Notes: generated by a model from the letters alone, not told the origin. A DNA stretch of 64,000 bases from Streptococcus canis (GCF_900636575.1 NZ_LR134293.1:1427501-1491500); one strand, 5' to 3'. Shown: positions 8,678 to 18,489, counted from the stretch's first letter. Made by a program: numbers and translations.

Positions 8678-9676
8678 ATGTCAGAAACAAAATTAATGGC
8701 TTTGCGTGAAGCAGTCAACCTTGCTATGACTGAGGAAATGCGCAAGGATGAAAACATTTTCCTTATGGGTGAAGACGTAGGGGTTTATGGAGGAGACTTT
8801 GGTACCTCTGTTGGAATGATTGAAGAATTTGGTGCAAAACGTGTTAAAGACACACCAATTTCAGAAGCTGCCATCTCTGGTGCAGCTATTGGTGCAGCGA
8901 TTACAGGACTTCGTCCAATTGTTGACGTTACCTTCATGGATTTCCTTACTATCATGATGGACGCTATCGTTAACAATGGTGCTAAAAATAACTACATGTT
9001 CGGTGGAGGCCTGATTACCCCTGTAACCTTCCGTGTGGCATCAGGTTCAGGTATCGGTTCTGCTGCGCAACACTCACAATCTCTTGAAGCTTGGTTGACC
9101 CACATTCCAGGAATTAAAGTTGTTGCTCCAGGGAATGCTAACGATGCTAAAGGCTTGTTAAAATCAGCTATCCGTGATAATAACATTGTTCTTTTCATGG
9201 AACCAAAGGCTCTTTATGGTAAAAAAGAAGAAGTTAACCAAGATCCTGATTTCTATATCCCACTTGGTAAAGGTGAGATAAAACGTGAAGGAACTGATTT
9301 GACAATCGTTTCTTACGGTCGTATGTTGGAGCGTGTTCTTCAAGCAGCTGAAGAAGTGGCAGCAGATGGTATTAACGTTGAAGTTGTTGACCCACGTACC
9401 CTTATCCCACTTGATAAAGAATTGATCATTGAATCAGTTAAGAAAACAGGTAGATTGATGCTTGTCAACGATGCTTACAAGACAGGTGGATTCATTGGTG
9501 AAATTGCAACCATGATTACCGAAAGTGAAGCTTTTGATTACCTTGATCATCCAATCGTTCGTCTTGCCAGTGAAGATGTTCCAGTACCTTATGCACGTGT
9601 ACTTGAACAAGCTATCTTACCAGACGTTGAGAAAATCAAGGCTGCTATTGTTAAAATGGCAAATAAAGGCAATTAG
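8678..9676 (+). CDS. acoB: Pyruvate/acetoin dehydrogenase E1 component, beta subunit
   Basis: The 332-residue beta subunit, which forms the alpha2beta2 E1 with AcoA. It has the transketolase pyrimidine-binding and C-terminal domains; motifs GEDVGVYGGDFG (near 30), PISEAAISGAAIGAA (near 60) and DPRTLIPLD (near 230) are typical. It follows acoA after 58 bp, with GGAGAAAT before the ATG. Full length, no anomalies. Confidence 0.92.
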   Translation: MSETKLMALREAVNLAMTEEMRKDENIFLMGEDVGVYGGDFGTSVGMIEEFGAKRVKDTPISEAAISGAAIGAAITGLRPIVDVTFMDFLTIMMDAIVNNGAKNNYMFGGGLITPVTFRVASGSGIGSAAQHSQSLEAWLTHIPGIKVVAPGNANDAKGLLKSAIRDNNIVLFMEPKALYGKKEEVNQDPDFYIPLGKGEIKREGTDLTIVSYGRMLERVLQAAEEVAADGINVEVVDPRTLIPLDKELIIESVKKTGRLMLVNDAYKTGGFIGEIATMITESEAFDYLDHPIVRLASEDVPVPYARVLEQAILPDVEKIKAAIVKMANKGN

Positions 9677-9859
9677 AAGATAAGGCAAGCGGTCTGATAC
9701 TGACCGTGTTTATCGGTAACTTCTCAGCTAAAAACTATTTTGAAAGTTTTTAGAAGTACTGAGTTGTCTTATCCCGCGTCATACCACCTTATGTTTCTGA
9801 CATTTTGTAAAGGAATGAGGGTGCTAGTGGCGCTTATCAAATCGTGAAAGGATGTAGAA
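9677..9859 (+). other. acoB-acoC spacer with two hairpins
   Basis: The 183-bp spacer contains a short stem (CGGT...ACCG) and a longer one (CTAAAAACT...AGTTTTTAG, embedded between CTCAG and CTGAG). There is no T-run directly after either stem, so it reads more as mRNA structure than as a terminator. No promoter is obvious. Confidence 0.35.
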
Positions 9860-11272
9860 ATGGCATTTGAAATTATTATGCCAAAGCTCGGCGTTGACAT
9901 GCAAGAGGGCGAAATCATCGAATGGAAAAAACAAGAAGGTGATACCGTCAATGAAGGTGATGTCCTACTTGAAATCATGTCAGACAAAACCAATATGGAA
10001 CTTGAGGCAGAAGACTCAGGTGTGCTATTGAAAATTGTCCGCCCAGCTGGTGATACTGTGCCTGTAACAGAAGTTATTGGTTATATTGGTGCAGAAGGTG
10101 AATCAGTAGATACTATTGCTTCAAGCGAAAAAGCAACAGAAATTCCAGTTCCTGCGTCAGCTGATGCTGGACCAGCAGTTGCTCCAAAAAAGAATGTGGC
10201 AAGTCCAGTTCCTCAGGTAGCAGCGACAGCTATTCCTCAAGGAAATAGTGGAAAAGTACGTGCTACCCCAGCTGCCCGTAAAGCAGCGGCAGAATTGGGT
10301 ATTGATCTTGGCCAAGTGCCAGGGACAGGCCCAAAAGGACGTGTGCATAAAGAAGACGTTGAGAACTTTAAAGGTGCTCAACCTAAAGCATCACCACTTG
10401 CTCGTAAAATTGCAGCTGATAAAGGCATTGATTTGGCAACCGTATCAGGTACTGGCTTTAATGGTAAGGTCATGAAAGAAGACATTATGGCTACCCTTGA
10501 AGCAGCTAAACCAGTTGAAGCAAAAGCACCATCAGCACTTAAAGAAGAAAAAGTTGTTGAACTTCCAGAAGGTGTGGAACACAAGCCAATGTCAGCTATG
10601 CGTAAGGCAATCTCTAAAGGTATGACAAACTCTTATCTTACTGCACCTACCTTTACGCTTAACTACGATATTGACATGACAGAAATGATTGCCCTTCGTA
10701 AGAAGTTAATCGATCCAATTATGGCTAAAACAGGTCTTAAAGTCAGCTTTACGGACTTGATTGGCATGGCAGTTGTTAAGACCTTGATGAAACCTGAACA
10801 TGAATATATGAACGCTTCACTTATCAATGATGCCAATGATATCGAGTTGCATCGCTTTGTCAACCTTGGTATTGCTGTAGGTCTTGATGATGGTCTTATC
10901 GTTCCAGTTATTCATGGGGCTGACAAGATGAGTTTATCAGACTTCGTTCTTGCCTCAAAAGATGTGATTAAAAAGGCACAAACTGGTAAATTGAAAGCAG
11001 CTGAAATGTCTGGCTCAACCTTCTCAATTACCAACTTGGGAATGTTTGGTACTAAGACGTTTAATCCAATCATTAACCAACCCAACTCAGCTATTCTTGG
11101 TGTTGGTGCCACAATTCCAACCCCAACGGTTGTGGATGGTGAGATTGTTGCTCGTCCAATTATGGCAATGTGCTTGACCATTGACCACCGGTTGGTTGAC
11201 GGTATGAATGGTGCTAAATTCATGGTTGACCTCAAGAAATTGATGGAAAACCCATTTGAATTGTTAATCTGA
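9860..11272 (+). CDS. acoC: Dihydrolipoamide acetyltransferase (E2) with one lipoyl and two subunit-binding domains
   Basis: The 470-residue E2 core of the complex. Order of domains: lipoyl domain 1-80 with the lipoylated lysine at K43 (SDKTNME), a linker rich in Ala, Val and Pro, a first peripheral subunit-binding domain (about 132-170, ATPAARKAA), a second one (about 176-214, ASPLARKIA), another linker, and the CoA-acyltransferase domain (about 235-470) with the catalytic DHRLVDG near 440. Two tandem binding domains are unusual for E2. The N-terminal 80 residues nearly equal those of lpd downstream. Start ATG follows GAAAGGATG. Confidence 0.92.
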   Translation: MAFEIIMPKLGVDMQEGEIIEWKKQEGDTVNEGDVLLEIMSDKTNMELEAEDSGVLLKIVRPAGDTVPVTEVIGYIGAEGESVDTIASSEKATEIPVPASADAGPAVAPKKNVASPVPQVAATAIPQGNSGKVRATPAARKAAAELGIDLGQVPGTGPKGRVHKEDVENFKGAQPKASPLARKIAADKGIDLATVSGTGFNGKVMKEDIMATLEAAKPVEAKAPSALKEEKVVELPEGVEHKPMSAMRKAISKGMTNSYLTAPTFTLNYDIDMTEMIALRKKLIDPIMAKTGLKVSFTDLIGMAVVKTLMKPEHEYMNASLINDANDIELHRFVNLGIAVGLDDGLIVPVIHGADKMSLSDFVLASKDVIKKAQTGKLKAAEMSGSTFSITNLGMFGTKTFNPIINQPNSAILGVGATIPTPTVVDGEIVARPIMAMCLTIDHRLVDGMNGAKFMVDLKKLMENPFELLI

Positions 11273-11286
11273 TCATATTAGTATCC

Positions 11287-11319
11287 AGATACTATTTCAT
11301 TTTTACAGAAATAGTATCT
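11287..11319 (+). terminator. Perfect 12-bp hairpin between acoC and lpd
   Basis: AGATACTATTTC and GAAATAGTATCT enclose a 9-nt loop, followed by TTAAC. The T-run is short, so partial termination or 3'-end stabilisation within the operon is more likely than full termination. No strong promoter is visible in the remaining 109 bp before lpd. Confidence 0.5.
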
Positions 11320-11428
11320 TTAACAAAAAATAGGTATGGGTATTGAACAAACTTATGAAAACTCGTTAGTTTTCATTTGTGATAGCGTTCGTTAAAGACC
11401 CTTTGTATCTTACGAAAGGAAATCAATA

Positions 11429-13192
11429 ATGGCTGTTGAAATTATTATGCCAAAACTCGGTGTTGACATGCAAGAAGGTGAAATCATCGAGTGGAAAAAA
11501 CAAGAAGGTGATACTGTTAATGAAGGTGATATTCTTCTTGAAATCATGTCAGACAAAACCAATATGGAACTTGAAGCAGAAGACTCAGGTGTTCTTCTTA
11601 AAATTACTCGCCAAGCAGGTGAAACAGTACCTGTAACAGAAGTTATCGGTTATATCGGTGCAGAAGGTGAATCTATTGAGGTTTCAAGCTCAGCTGCTTC
11701 AGATGTCAACGTTGCTCGTACAACAGAAGATTTGGAAGCTGCTGGACTTGAGGTGCCAAAAGCACCAACTCAAGCTGCTTCAGCTACACCAAAAGCGGCG
11801 CTTGCTGACGATGAATATGATATTATCGTTGTTGGTGGTGGCCCAGCTGGTTACTATGCTGCTATTCGCGGCGCTCAACTTGGTGGTAAAATTGCCATCG
11901 TTGAGAAATCCGAATTTGGTGGTACTTGCTTGAATGTAGGCTGTATTCCAACGAAGACTTATCTAAAAAATGCTGAAATCCTTGATGGTATCAAGATTGC
12001 AGCAGGACGCGGGATTAACCTTGCATCAACTAGCTACACGATTGATATGGACAAAACAGTTGACTTTAAAAACACCGTTGTGAAAACCTTAACAGGCGGT
12101 GTTCAAGGACTTCTTAAAGCTAATAAAGTCACTATTTTTAATGGTCTTGGTCAAGTAAACCCTGACAAGACTGTAACTATTGGGTCACAAACGATTAAAG
12201 GTCGCAACATCATTCTTGCAACAGGGTCTAAGGTATCACGTATCAATATTCCAGGGATTGATTCTAAGCTTGTCTTAACGTCTGATGATATTCTTGATCT
12301 TCGTGAAATGCCAAAATCACTTGCTGTTATGGGTGGTGGTGTCGTTGGTATCGAGCTTGGACTTGTTTGGGCATCATATGGTGTCGATGTTACTGTTATT
12401 GAAATGGCAGACCGTATTATCCCAGCAATGGATAAGGAAGTCTCTCTTGAACTTCAAAAAATCCTTTCTAAGAAAGGTATGAAGATCAAAACATCTGTTG
12501 GTGTCTCTGAGATTGTTGAAGCTAATAACCAATTGACCTTGAAACTTAATAATGGTGAAGAAGTTGTTGCTGAAAAAGCCTTGCTTTCTATCGGTCGTGT
12601 GCCACAAATGAACGGACTTGAAAACCTTAACCTTGAAATGGATCGTAACCGTATCAAAGTTAATGACTACCAAGAAACATCAATTCCAGGTATCTACGCA
12701 CCAGGTGATGTTAATGGAACTAAAATGCTTGCGCATGCTGCCTACCGTATGGGTGAAGTAGCTGCAGAAAATGCTATCCATGGTAATACGACTCGTAAAG
12801 CTAACCTTAAATACACTCCAGCAGCTGTTTACACTCACCCTGAAGTGGCAATGGTTGGTTTAACTGAAGAACAAGCTCGTGAGCAATACGGTGATGTGCT
12901 TATCGGTAAAAATAGTTTCACTGGTAATGGGCGTGCCATTGCTTCAAACGAAGCACATGGTTTTGTAAAAGTCATTGCTGATACCAAATACCATGAAATC
13001 CTAGGAGTTCACATTATTGGACCAGCTGCAGCGGAAATGATTAACGAAGCGGCAACCATTATGGAAGCAGAATTGACTGTTGATGAATTGTTATTATCAA
13101 TTCACGGACACCCAACCTTCTCTGAAGTCATGTATGAAGCTTTTGCAGATGTTCTTGGTGAAGCTATCCATAACCCACCAAAACGTAAATAA
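11429..13192 (+). CDS. lpd: Dihydrolipoamide dehydrogenase (E3) with N-terminal lipoyl domain
   Basis: A flavoprotein of 587 residues that reoxidises dihydrolipoyl groups with NAD+. An N-terminal lipoyl domain (1-80, K43) and a linker of about 45 residues precede the E3 body. The body has the FAD motif VGGGPAGYYAA (near 135), the redox-active disulfide GGTCLNVGCIPTK (near 168), the NAD motif GGGVVGIE (near 305), and the C-terminal catalytic HGHPTFSE. E3 proteins are usually about 470 residues; the lipoyl fusion is known in some streptococci. Its lipoyl domain is nearly identical to that of acoC. Confidence 0.93.
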   Translation: MAVEIIMPKLGVDMQEGEIIEWKKQEGDTVNEGDILLEIMSDKTNMELEAEDSGVLLKITRQAGETVPVTEVIGYIGAEGESIEVSSSAASDVNVARTTEDLEAAGLEVPKAPTQAASATPKAALADDEYDIIVVGGGPAGYYAAIRGAQLGGKIAIVEKSEFGGTCLNVGCIPTKTYLKNAEILDGIKIAAGRGINLASTSYTIDMDKTVDFKNTVVKTLTGGVQGLLKANKVTIFNGLGQVNPDKTVTIGSQTIKGRNIILATGSKVSRINIPGIDSKLVLTSDDILDLREMPKSLAVMGGGVVGIELGLVWASYGVDVTVIEMADRIIPAMDKEVSLELQKILSKKGMKIKTSVGVSEIVEANNQLTLKLNNGEEVVAEKALLSIGRVPQMNGLENLNLEMDRNRIKVNDYQETSIPGIYAPGDVNGTKMLAHAAYRMGEVAAENAIHGNTTRKANLKYTPAAVYTHPEVAMVGLTEEQAREQYGDVLIGKNSFTGNGRAIASNEAHGFVKVIADTKYHEILGVHIIGPAAAEMINEAATIMEAELTVDELLLSIHGHPTFSEVMYEAFADVLGEAIHNPPKRK

Positions 13193-13223
13193 TCACTTTA
13201 ACTCGATAAGAAAAAGAGTAGTG

Positions 13224-13262
13224 AAAAATAGCTCTAGGCCAAAAGGCTCAGAGCTATTTTTT
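13224..13262 (+). terminator. Terminator of the dehydrogenase cluster
   Basis: AAAATAGCTCT and AGAGCTATTTTTT form a strong stem with a T-run, 30 bp after the lpd stop codon. Confidence 0.8.
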
Positions 13263-13525
13263 AGAGTCTAATAGAGAGTTGAGAGAGAATCGGTTAGGTT
13301 CTCTCTTTTTGGTATGGGGAAATCCGTCAGAGTTTCCCACTTACTATCTGAAAATAAAAAGTAGAAAATTTATTATCTTAATTAACTGCCATAAAAAATG
13401 ACAGTTATTATTAGAGGTGAAGAAGAATTATTTTTACGGGTAATTTAATCAAAGTAAGGTATAAACTTAAATAGAGACTGTCAATAATTTTGTGTAAACA
13501 CAAGAAGCCAAATTTCAAGTGTAAG

Positions 13526-14482
13526 TTAGCCAGTCTGTAAAAACTCTTTAGGAGATTTGTAATCAAGTAGTTTCTTTGGGTAGTTATTAATCCCATTTTC
13601 AATAAATGCGACTTGTTGTTGAGTCGCATTTTTACTTCCCTTTGGTAACCAACGCCGGATGAGTCGGTTATGATTTTCATTTGTTCCTCTCTCTCAAGAG
13701 GAATAGGGGTGGGCATAGTAAATGTTTTCAGGGTCAAAAATCTCTGATAAGCGACTGAATTCAGCTCCGTTATCAGCTGTGATTGAGCGAATCGGATAGA
13801 CTTTCAGAATAGACTTCAAGGCTTGATTCACTGAAGAAGCCGACTTATCAGGAATAAGTCGAATCATTTGGTAGCGGTTTTTTCTGTCTGTCAGCGTCAG
13901 TAGACACTCGTTTTTTGCTCTCGTCTGAATAAAACTGTATCAATTTCAAAATCACCGCTATTCTCACGCTTATTAATGCTTGCAGGTCGTTCTTCAATAG
14001 ACTTTCCAGCCGGCTTAAAATTGGGACTGGCATGCTTTTTTGAAGCTACATTCTTTCGAGGATAAAGCCTGTCAGCCTTGGTCAATCCTAATTGTCTATG
14101 ATGAATCCAGTAGTAAATGGTGGAGATGGGAACGGGTATCCCTTTTGCCTTAACCATCATCTCGGGAGAGTATTTTTGTTTGATGTAATGAACAATCTTT
14201 TCTTTGAGTTCCTTCGTTAGAGTCATCTGTTTAACGGAGCGTTTACGGTTATTGTCATAAACTTCTTGGGCAAAGTCAGCAGAGTAAACTTGTTCATATT
14301 TCCCCTGACGTACTTGTTGTCTAACTTGCCCGCGTTTGACTTCATTGTGAATGGTTTGAGGAGCTTTAGCCAATCTTCTCGCTATTTCACGATTTTGACT
14401 GTCCTTCTAGAAGCTAACGGTCAATCATTCGACGCTCAGCTAGTGTCAACTGTTTACTTTTGGGTGTATAATAGTCTTGCAT
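13526..14482 (-). pseudogene. Degenerate IS30-family transposase
   Basis: On the minus strand, an ATG at 14482 starts a recognisable IS30-type N-terminus (LTLAERRMIDR) that is broken by a TAG codon. A frameshift follows before 'REIARRLAKAP', and at least one more frame change occurs around 13.9 kb in the DDE domain. The last recognisable segment (PKKLLDYKSPKEF) ends at a stop at 13526. About 318 codons in total, near the normal length of about 326, so it was inactivated by point mutations and small indels, not by deletion. It sits directly upstream of the nga promoter. The closest known relative may be IS1239 of S. pyogenes; this is from memory. Confidence 0.8.
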
Positions 14483-14613
14483 CTCAGAGTCTTTCTAATT
14501 GTTGTTGTGGTGATGACAATTATACCTCTCTGAGATGTTTTTTGATACCCTTAGGTGGCTAACTTCATTTTAGAACTTTCCTAAATAGATCATATAAAAA
14601 TATTTTTAAAATG

Positions 14614-14683
14614 ATTAGAAAACATATTGACAAAATGATCTTTTATTTGTATATTTTAATTATATTTTTAAAATAAAATTAAA
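14614..14683 (+). promoter_or_regulatory. nga-ifs-slo promoter with ATTARA motifs
   Basis: TTGACA (14627-14632) and TATATT (14650-14655) are spaced by exactly 17 bp, a near-consensus sigma-A promoter. ATTAGA (14614), TTTAAT (14655, reverse ATTAAA) and ATTAAA (14678) match the short CovR consensus ATTARA around it. CovR represses this operon in S. pyogenes. The motif is short and the DNA AT-rich, so the CovR sites are suggestive only. Confidence 0.75.
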
Positions 14684-14693
14684 GGCGGGTTAT

Positions 14694-16052
14694 ATGAAGA
14701 AAAATAAATTTTCTCTTTCTAAGTTTATTTTAATGGCTAGTATTACTACCATTCTCACGGGAAGCGTGACTAACGACTTCATTGGGGATAGTGTTTACGC
14801 ATCACCTGTTAAGTCAGCACGTCAATCTAACACTAATAAATTAAAAAAAGCTAAAAAATCTAAGAACTATGATTCTACAACAGTTGTTGAAGCTACGGCT
14901 TCTAGTTCAAAAGAAAACAAGCATATCATGCACACTTTGGATAGTTCCATGAAAACAGCTTGGGAAGATGATTCTCCAGGAAATGGTGTTGGTGAAACCC
15001 TATCTTATAAATTTGACTCGTTGACAAATATCGGAAGAGTTCTTATTACGAATGGAGATGTGTCAAGTAAAGAAAATTACTATAACAAAAACCGAATTGC
15101 TAAAGCAGATCTCAAATACTATAATGGTGATAAATTGGTCTTGGTCCAACAAGTCGACTTTGCGGATAATTACACGAAAAAACCATATCATGTTGAATTA
15201 GACAAGAAAGTTGATGTGGACAAGGTTGAAATTGAAGTGACGGCTATCCATCAAGGGAAAAACAAAGATACCTTAGCTATTTCTGAGGTTACATTTGGTA
15301 ACTTGGAAAAGGATAAATTTCAAAATAAATTCAACCAGTTAAGAGAAAAGTGGGTAACAGATCAGCAAGCTGAAGAATTTATTAAATATGCTGAAGCTTA
15401 TGCTGATAAGGCTATTGCCATGTCTGCGGTTTCTTCAAGAACCGAATACTATCGTATGTACGAAAGTAGGAAGTACAACTATAAAAAAGAATTTGTTGAA
15501 AACCTCAAGAAAATCTATTTGGACACTGGTGCGTCACATATTGCCAGCAAAAAAGATATTATTTCTGCATTTGAAAATGCTGCTAGAGGATTTTCAATCG
15601 GAAGACAAGAACATGGTTTATTCGTGACGAGTGTCGCTGAAGACAATGCTCACCTCTATGATGATAAAGGAAATTTAAAGGCAGCAGCTGCGATTGAAGA
15701 AATTAAGGGTGTTGATCCTGGTAAATATAAAGACGGTGTTTACCAATATGAGTACGATGCAGCACTTGCTAAGAATATTAATCAGTTAGGCTTTATCAGA
15801 ACGGCAAGCGGTGACACCCCAGGTGCTAATTCTTTGAATATTCCAGGTTGTCAAACCTTTGCTGGAAAAAATATTCAAAATTCAGAGAGTGAATTAATTT
15901 TTCCTTCGATTGATGTCAAAGGGATTTCATCAAAGAAAGTATTAGCAGAAATTGATTCAAAAGGCTACTTCGAAATTGTAGATCCGACTATTATTACACC
16001 GAAAGGTGAGAGGAAACAAGTTAGCGGCCGTTTTAAAATTAAAAAAATGTAG
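14694..16052 (+). CDS. nga: NAD+ glycohydrolase (SPN/Nga), secreted toxin
   Basis: A 452-residue secreted NADase that hydrolyses NAD+ in host cells after translocation helped by streptolysin O. A signal peptide covers about 1-37 (cleavage near VYA-SP). A translocation domain follows (about 60-205), then the catalytic domain with an ADP-ribosyltransferase-like fold. By position (offset of about +9), R298 in AARGF, G339 and E400 in SESE correspond to the S. pyogenes residues I recall as R289, G330 (the active variant) and E391. If that alignment holds, the enzyme is active. The next gene is its immunity factor; RBS is AAAGGCGGG. Confidence 0.93.
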   Translation: MKKNKFSLSKFILMASITTILTGSVTNDFIGDSVYASPVKSARQSNTNKLKKAKKSKNYDSTTVVEATASSSKENKHIMHTLDSSMKTAWEDDSPGNGVGETLSYKFDSLTNIGRVLITNGDVSSKENYYNKNRIAKADLKYYNGDKLVLVQQVDFADNYTKKPYHVELDKKVDVDKVEIEVTAIHQGKNKDTLAISEVTFGNLEKDKFQNKFNQLREKWVTDQQAEEFIKYAEAYADKAIAMSAVSSRTEYYRMYESRKYNYKKEFVENLKKIYLDTGASHIASKKDIISAFENAARGFSIGRQEHGLFVTSVAEDNAHLYDDKGNLKAAAAIEEIKGVDPGKYKDGVYQYEYDAALAKNINQLGFIRTASGDTPGANSLNIPGCQTFAGKNIQNSESELIFPSIDVKGISSKKVLAEIDSKGYFEIVDPTIITPKGERKQVSGRFKIKKM

Positions 16053-16070
16053 TTCAGAAAGTAGGTCAAC

Positions 16071-16556
16071 ATGTATAATTGTCCCAATGGTTATGAACAG
16101 TATGTAGCATTGTTTAACAAATCACTTAGTAAAAGGGAGTTGATTCGTTACTTTGTTGGTCAAGATAAAACACATCGGTTAACGAGTCGGGATTCTTTGA
16201 TGTCAGATATTTCTGATTCAGAATTTATTTTTGAGTATTGTTTGTATCCAAGTTTTTTACAAGGTAAGACAGAAATTAAAGAACTTGTCCAAGAGGCTTT
16301 GCTAGAAATGTCTGTCAGTAACGATCCTATTCAAGTTTATCAAGCGCTTTTATTTCTAAATTCGCAAAAGCTGATGCTTCGTTATTATGAAACTGTTCCG
16401 TTTACAGTGGATCAAGAGCCTATTTTAACTAATATTAAAGTAGCTTTATCGAATGAAGACTTAAAAAATAAAATGAAAACTTATCAGATCGGAGAATTTG
16501 CATGTTATCAAGATAGTATGTTTGATATGCTAGAAAGAGTTTTACTAACATTCTAA
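16071..16556 (+). CDS. ifs: Immunity factor for SPN (IFS)
   Basis: A 161-residue cytoplasmic protein without signal peptide, the size of the known IFS, which binds the NADase in the producing cell and blocks its active site. It lies 18 bp after nga and 14 bp before slo, the same order as in S. pyogenes. Sequence features are an acidic, helix-rich protein starting MYNCPNGYEQY. Its intactness supports an active NADase upstream, since IFS is needed when the enzyme is functional. Confidence 0.92.
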   Translation: MYNCPNGYEQYVALFNKSLSKRELIRYFVGQDKTHRLTSRDSLMSDISDSEFIFEYCLYPSFLQGKTEIKELVQEALLEMSVSNDPIQVYQALLFLNSQKLMLRYYETVPFTVDQEPILTNIKVALSNEDLKNKMKTYQIGEFACYQDSMFDMLERVLLTF

Positions 16557-16570
16557 ATTAGGATAAGGAT

Positions 16571-18310
16571 ATGAAGTTAATGAAAAAAAGTTTTAAAAAG
16601 TATGCTAGAGTTGCGGGCTTATTGTCAGCAGCAGTGATTATGTGTCATTTTGCTACAGCTAACGCTGAATCAAACAAAAAAACTACAGAGCTTGAAATTA
16701 GTAGTACTTCTGATGGAAATACAATAGAAATCATAGGTGCTGATTCTAGAAATACGATATCGGACGAAACTATATTAGGAAAATTAGGAGAGAATCCTAA
16801 ACAAGATAAAATGCTTAATTCAGATGAAATGATTAAGTTGAATCCCAAGGAAATAGCAGCCGAGAAAAAAGTAGATGAGGATAAAAAGAAGGCTGAAATA
16901 GACCATGCGGAGTCGTTGAATAAGGGTATCTATGACCTTCACTACAATGAATTAGAAGTATTAGCTAAAAATGGAGAAAGTGTTGAGAACTTTATTCCAA
17001 AAGAAGGTAAGAAGAAAGCTGATAAATTTATTGTCATCGAAAGAAGGAAAAAAGATATTAATACGACACCTGTTGACATTTCAATCATTGATTCTGTTAC
17101 TGATCGCACTTATCCAGGTGCCCTTCAATTGGCTAACAAAAACTTTACCGAAAATAAACCTGATACTCTTATTGCAAAGCGAAAACCTCAAAACATTCAT
17201 ATAGATTTACCAGGTATGGGGGAAGCAGCTACCGTAGAAGTTGCCAATCCAACGTATTCAAATGTTTCTACTGCCGTTGATAATCTTGTTAATAAATGGC
17301 ATGATAATTACTCAGGTGGTAATACCTTGCCAGCGAGAACGCAATATTCTGAAACAATGGTTTATTCAAAATCTCAAATTGAGGCAGCCTTGAATGTTAA
17401 CAGTAAGATTCTTGATGCTACCTTAGGAATTGACTTTAATTCTATCTCAAAAGGTGAGAAGAAAGTAATGATTGCTGCTTACAAACAAATTTTTTATACT
17501 GTATCAGCAAATCTTCCTAGTAGTCCGGCGGATGTTTTTGACAAATCAGTCAACATGGATGAATTGGTTAAAAAAGGGGTTAGTAATGAAGCACCACCGT
17601 TACTTGTAAGTAATGTGGCCTACGGTAGAACCGTTTTTGTCAAGTTAGAAACAAGTTCTAAAAGCCTAGATGTTGAAGCAGCTTTCAGTGCAGCACTTAA
17701 AGGAACAGATGTTAAAGCCAAAGGGAAATACTCTGATATTCTAGAAAATAGTTCTTTTACAGCCGTTGTTTTAGGTGGTGACGCGGCAGAGCATAACAAA
17801 GTTGTTACTAAAGATTTTGACGTAATTAGAAATGTGATTAAGGATAATGCGACCTTTAGTCGAAAAAATCCTGCTTATCCGATTTCATACACAAGCGTGT
17901 TTCTTAAAGACAATAAAATTGCTGGTGTTAATAATAGAAGTGAATATGTAGAAACAACAACGACTGAATTTACTAGTGGGAAAATGACATTAGCCAATAA
18001 AGGTTGGTTTGTTGCACAATTTAGAGTTTTCTGGGATGAAGTTGATTACGATGCAACAGGTAAGGAAATCGTTACTGAGAAATCGTGGGAAGGTAATGGT
18101 CATGATAGAACCTCACCATTTTCAACAGTCATTCCGTTACCAGCTAATGCTCGAAACATTAGAGTCTTTGCAAGAGAATGTACAGGTCTAGCATGGGAGT
18201 GGTGGAGAACTGTTCTTGATGACAAAAACGTTAAACTCGCTAAAGAAATTGAGGTTAACCTTTGGGGCTCAACGCTCTATCCAGCAGGAAGTATTGGTTA
18301 CAAAAATTAA
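16571..18310 (+). CDS. slo: Streptolysin O, cholesterol-dependent cytolysin
   Basis: A 579-residue secreted pore-forming toxin. Signal peptide about 1-33 (ATANA-ES), a charged disordered N-terminal extension (about 34-105) typical of SLO, then the four-domain cytolysin body. Domain 4 contains the exact undecapeptide [11 protein letters not shown] at 536-546 and the cholesterol-recognition Thr-Leu pair at 568-569. SLO of S. pyogenes is about 571-574 residues, so this is full length. It is the last gene of the operon, 14 bp after ifs, and ends before a strong hairpin. Confidence 0.96.
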   Translation: MKLMKKSFKKYARVAGLLSAAVIMCHFATANAESNKKTTELEISSTSDGNTIEIIGADSRNTISDETILGKLGENPKQDKMLNSDEMIKLNPKEIAAEKKVDEDKKKAEIDHAESLNKGIYDLHYNELEVLAKNGESVENFIPKEGKKKADKFIVIERRKKDINTTPVDISIIDSVTDRTYPGALQLANKNFTENKPDTLIAKRKPQNIHIDLPGMGEAATVEVANPTYSNVSTAVDNLVNKWHDNYSGGNTLPARTQYSETMVYSKSQIEAALNVNSKILDATLGIDFNSISKGEKKVMIAAYKQIFYTVSANLPSSPADVFDKSVNMDELVKKGVSNEAPPLLVSNVAYGRTVFVKLETSSKSLDVEAAFSAALKGTDVKAKGKYSDILENSSFTAVVLGGDAAEHNKVVTKDFDVIRNVIKDNATFSRKNPAYPISYTSVFLKDNKIAGVNNRSEYVETTTTEFTSGKMTLANKGWFVAQFRVFWDEVDYDATGKEIVTEKSWEGNGHDRTSPFSTVIPLPANARNIRVFARECTGLAWEWWRTVLDDKNVKLAKEIEVNLWGSTLYPAGSIGYKN

Positions 18311-18342
18311 TTTGACAGCCACTGAGGATCACTACTACCGTG

Positions 18343-18388
18343 AAAGAATTGGTAAGCATCAACTGGTGAATGCTTACCAATTCTTTTG
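18343..18388 (+). terminator. Strong terminator of nga-ifs-slo
   Basis: A perfect 17-bp inverted repeat (AAAGAATTGGTAAGCAT and its complement, 10-nt loop) ends in TTTT. An outer pair, ACTGAGG (18321) and CCTCAGT (18393), could extend the structure. It lies 32 bp after the slo stop codon. Confidence 0.75.
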
Positions 18389-18489
18389 GGAACCTCAGTA
18401 TTGCCTAACTGGGCTATACACTTGTCTTTTACGCTTGTTTTCATTATACTAGAGGGGTAGATTACATTTTTGAAAGGATTTTTTCTTCT

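Noticed and set aside
13411-13737. A 108-codon open frame on the minus strand at the IS30 relic
   Set aside because: It is out of the transposase frame for most of its length and has no family resemblance; the real gene remnant runs from 14482 to 13526 with several breaks.
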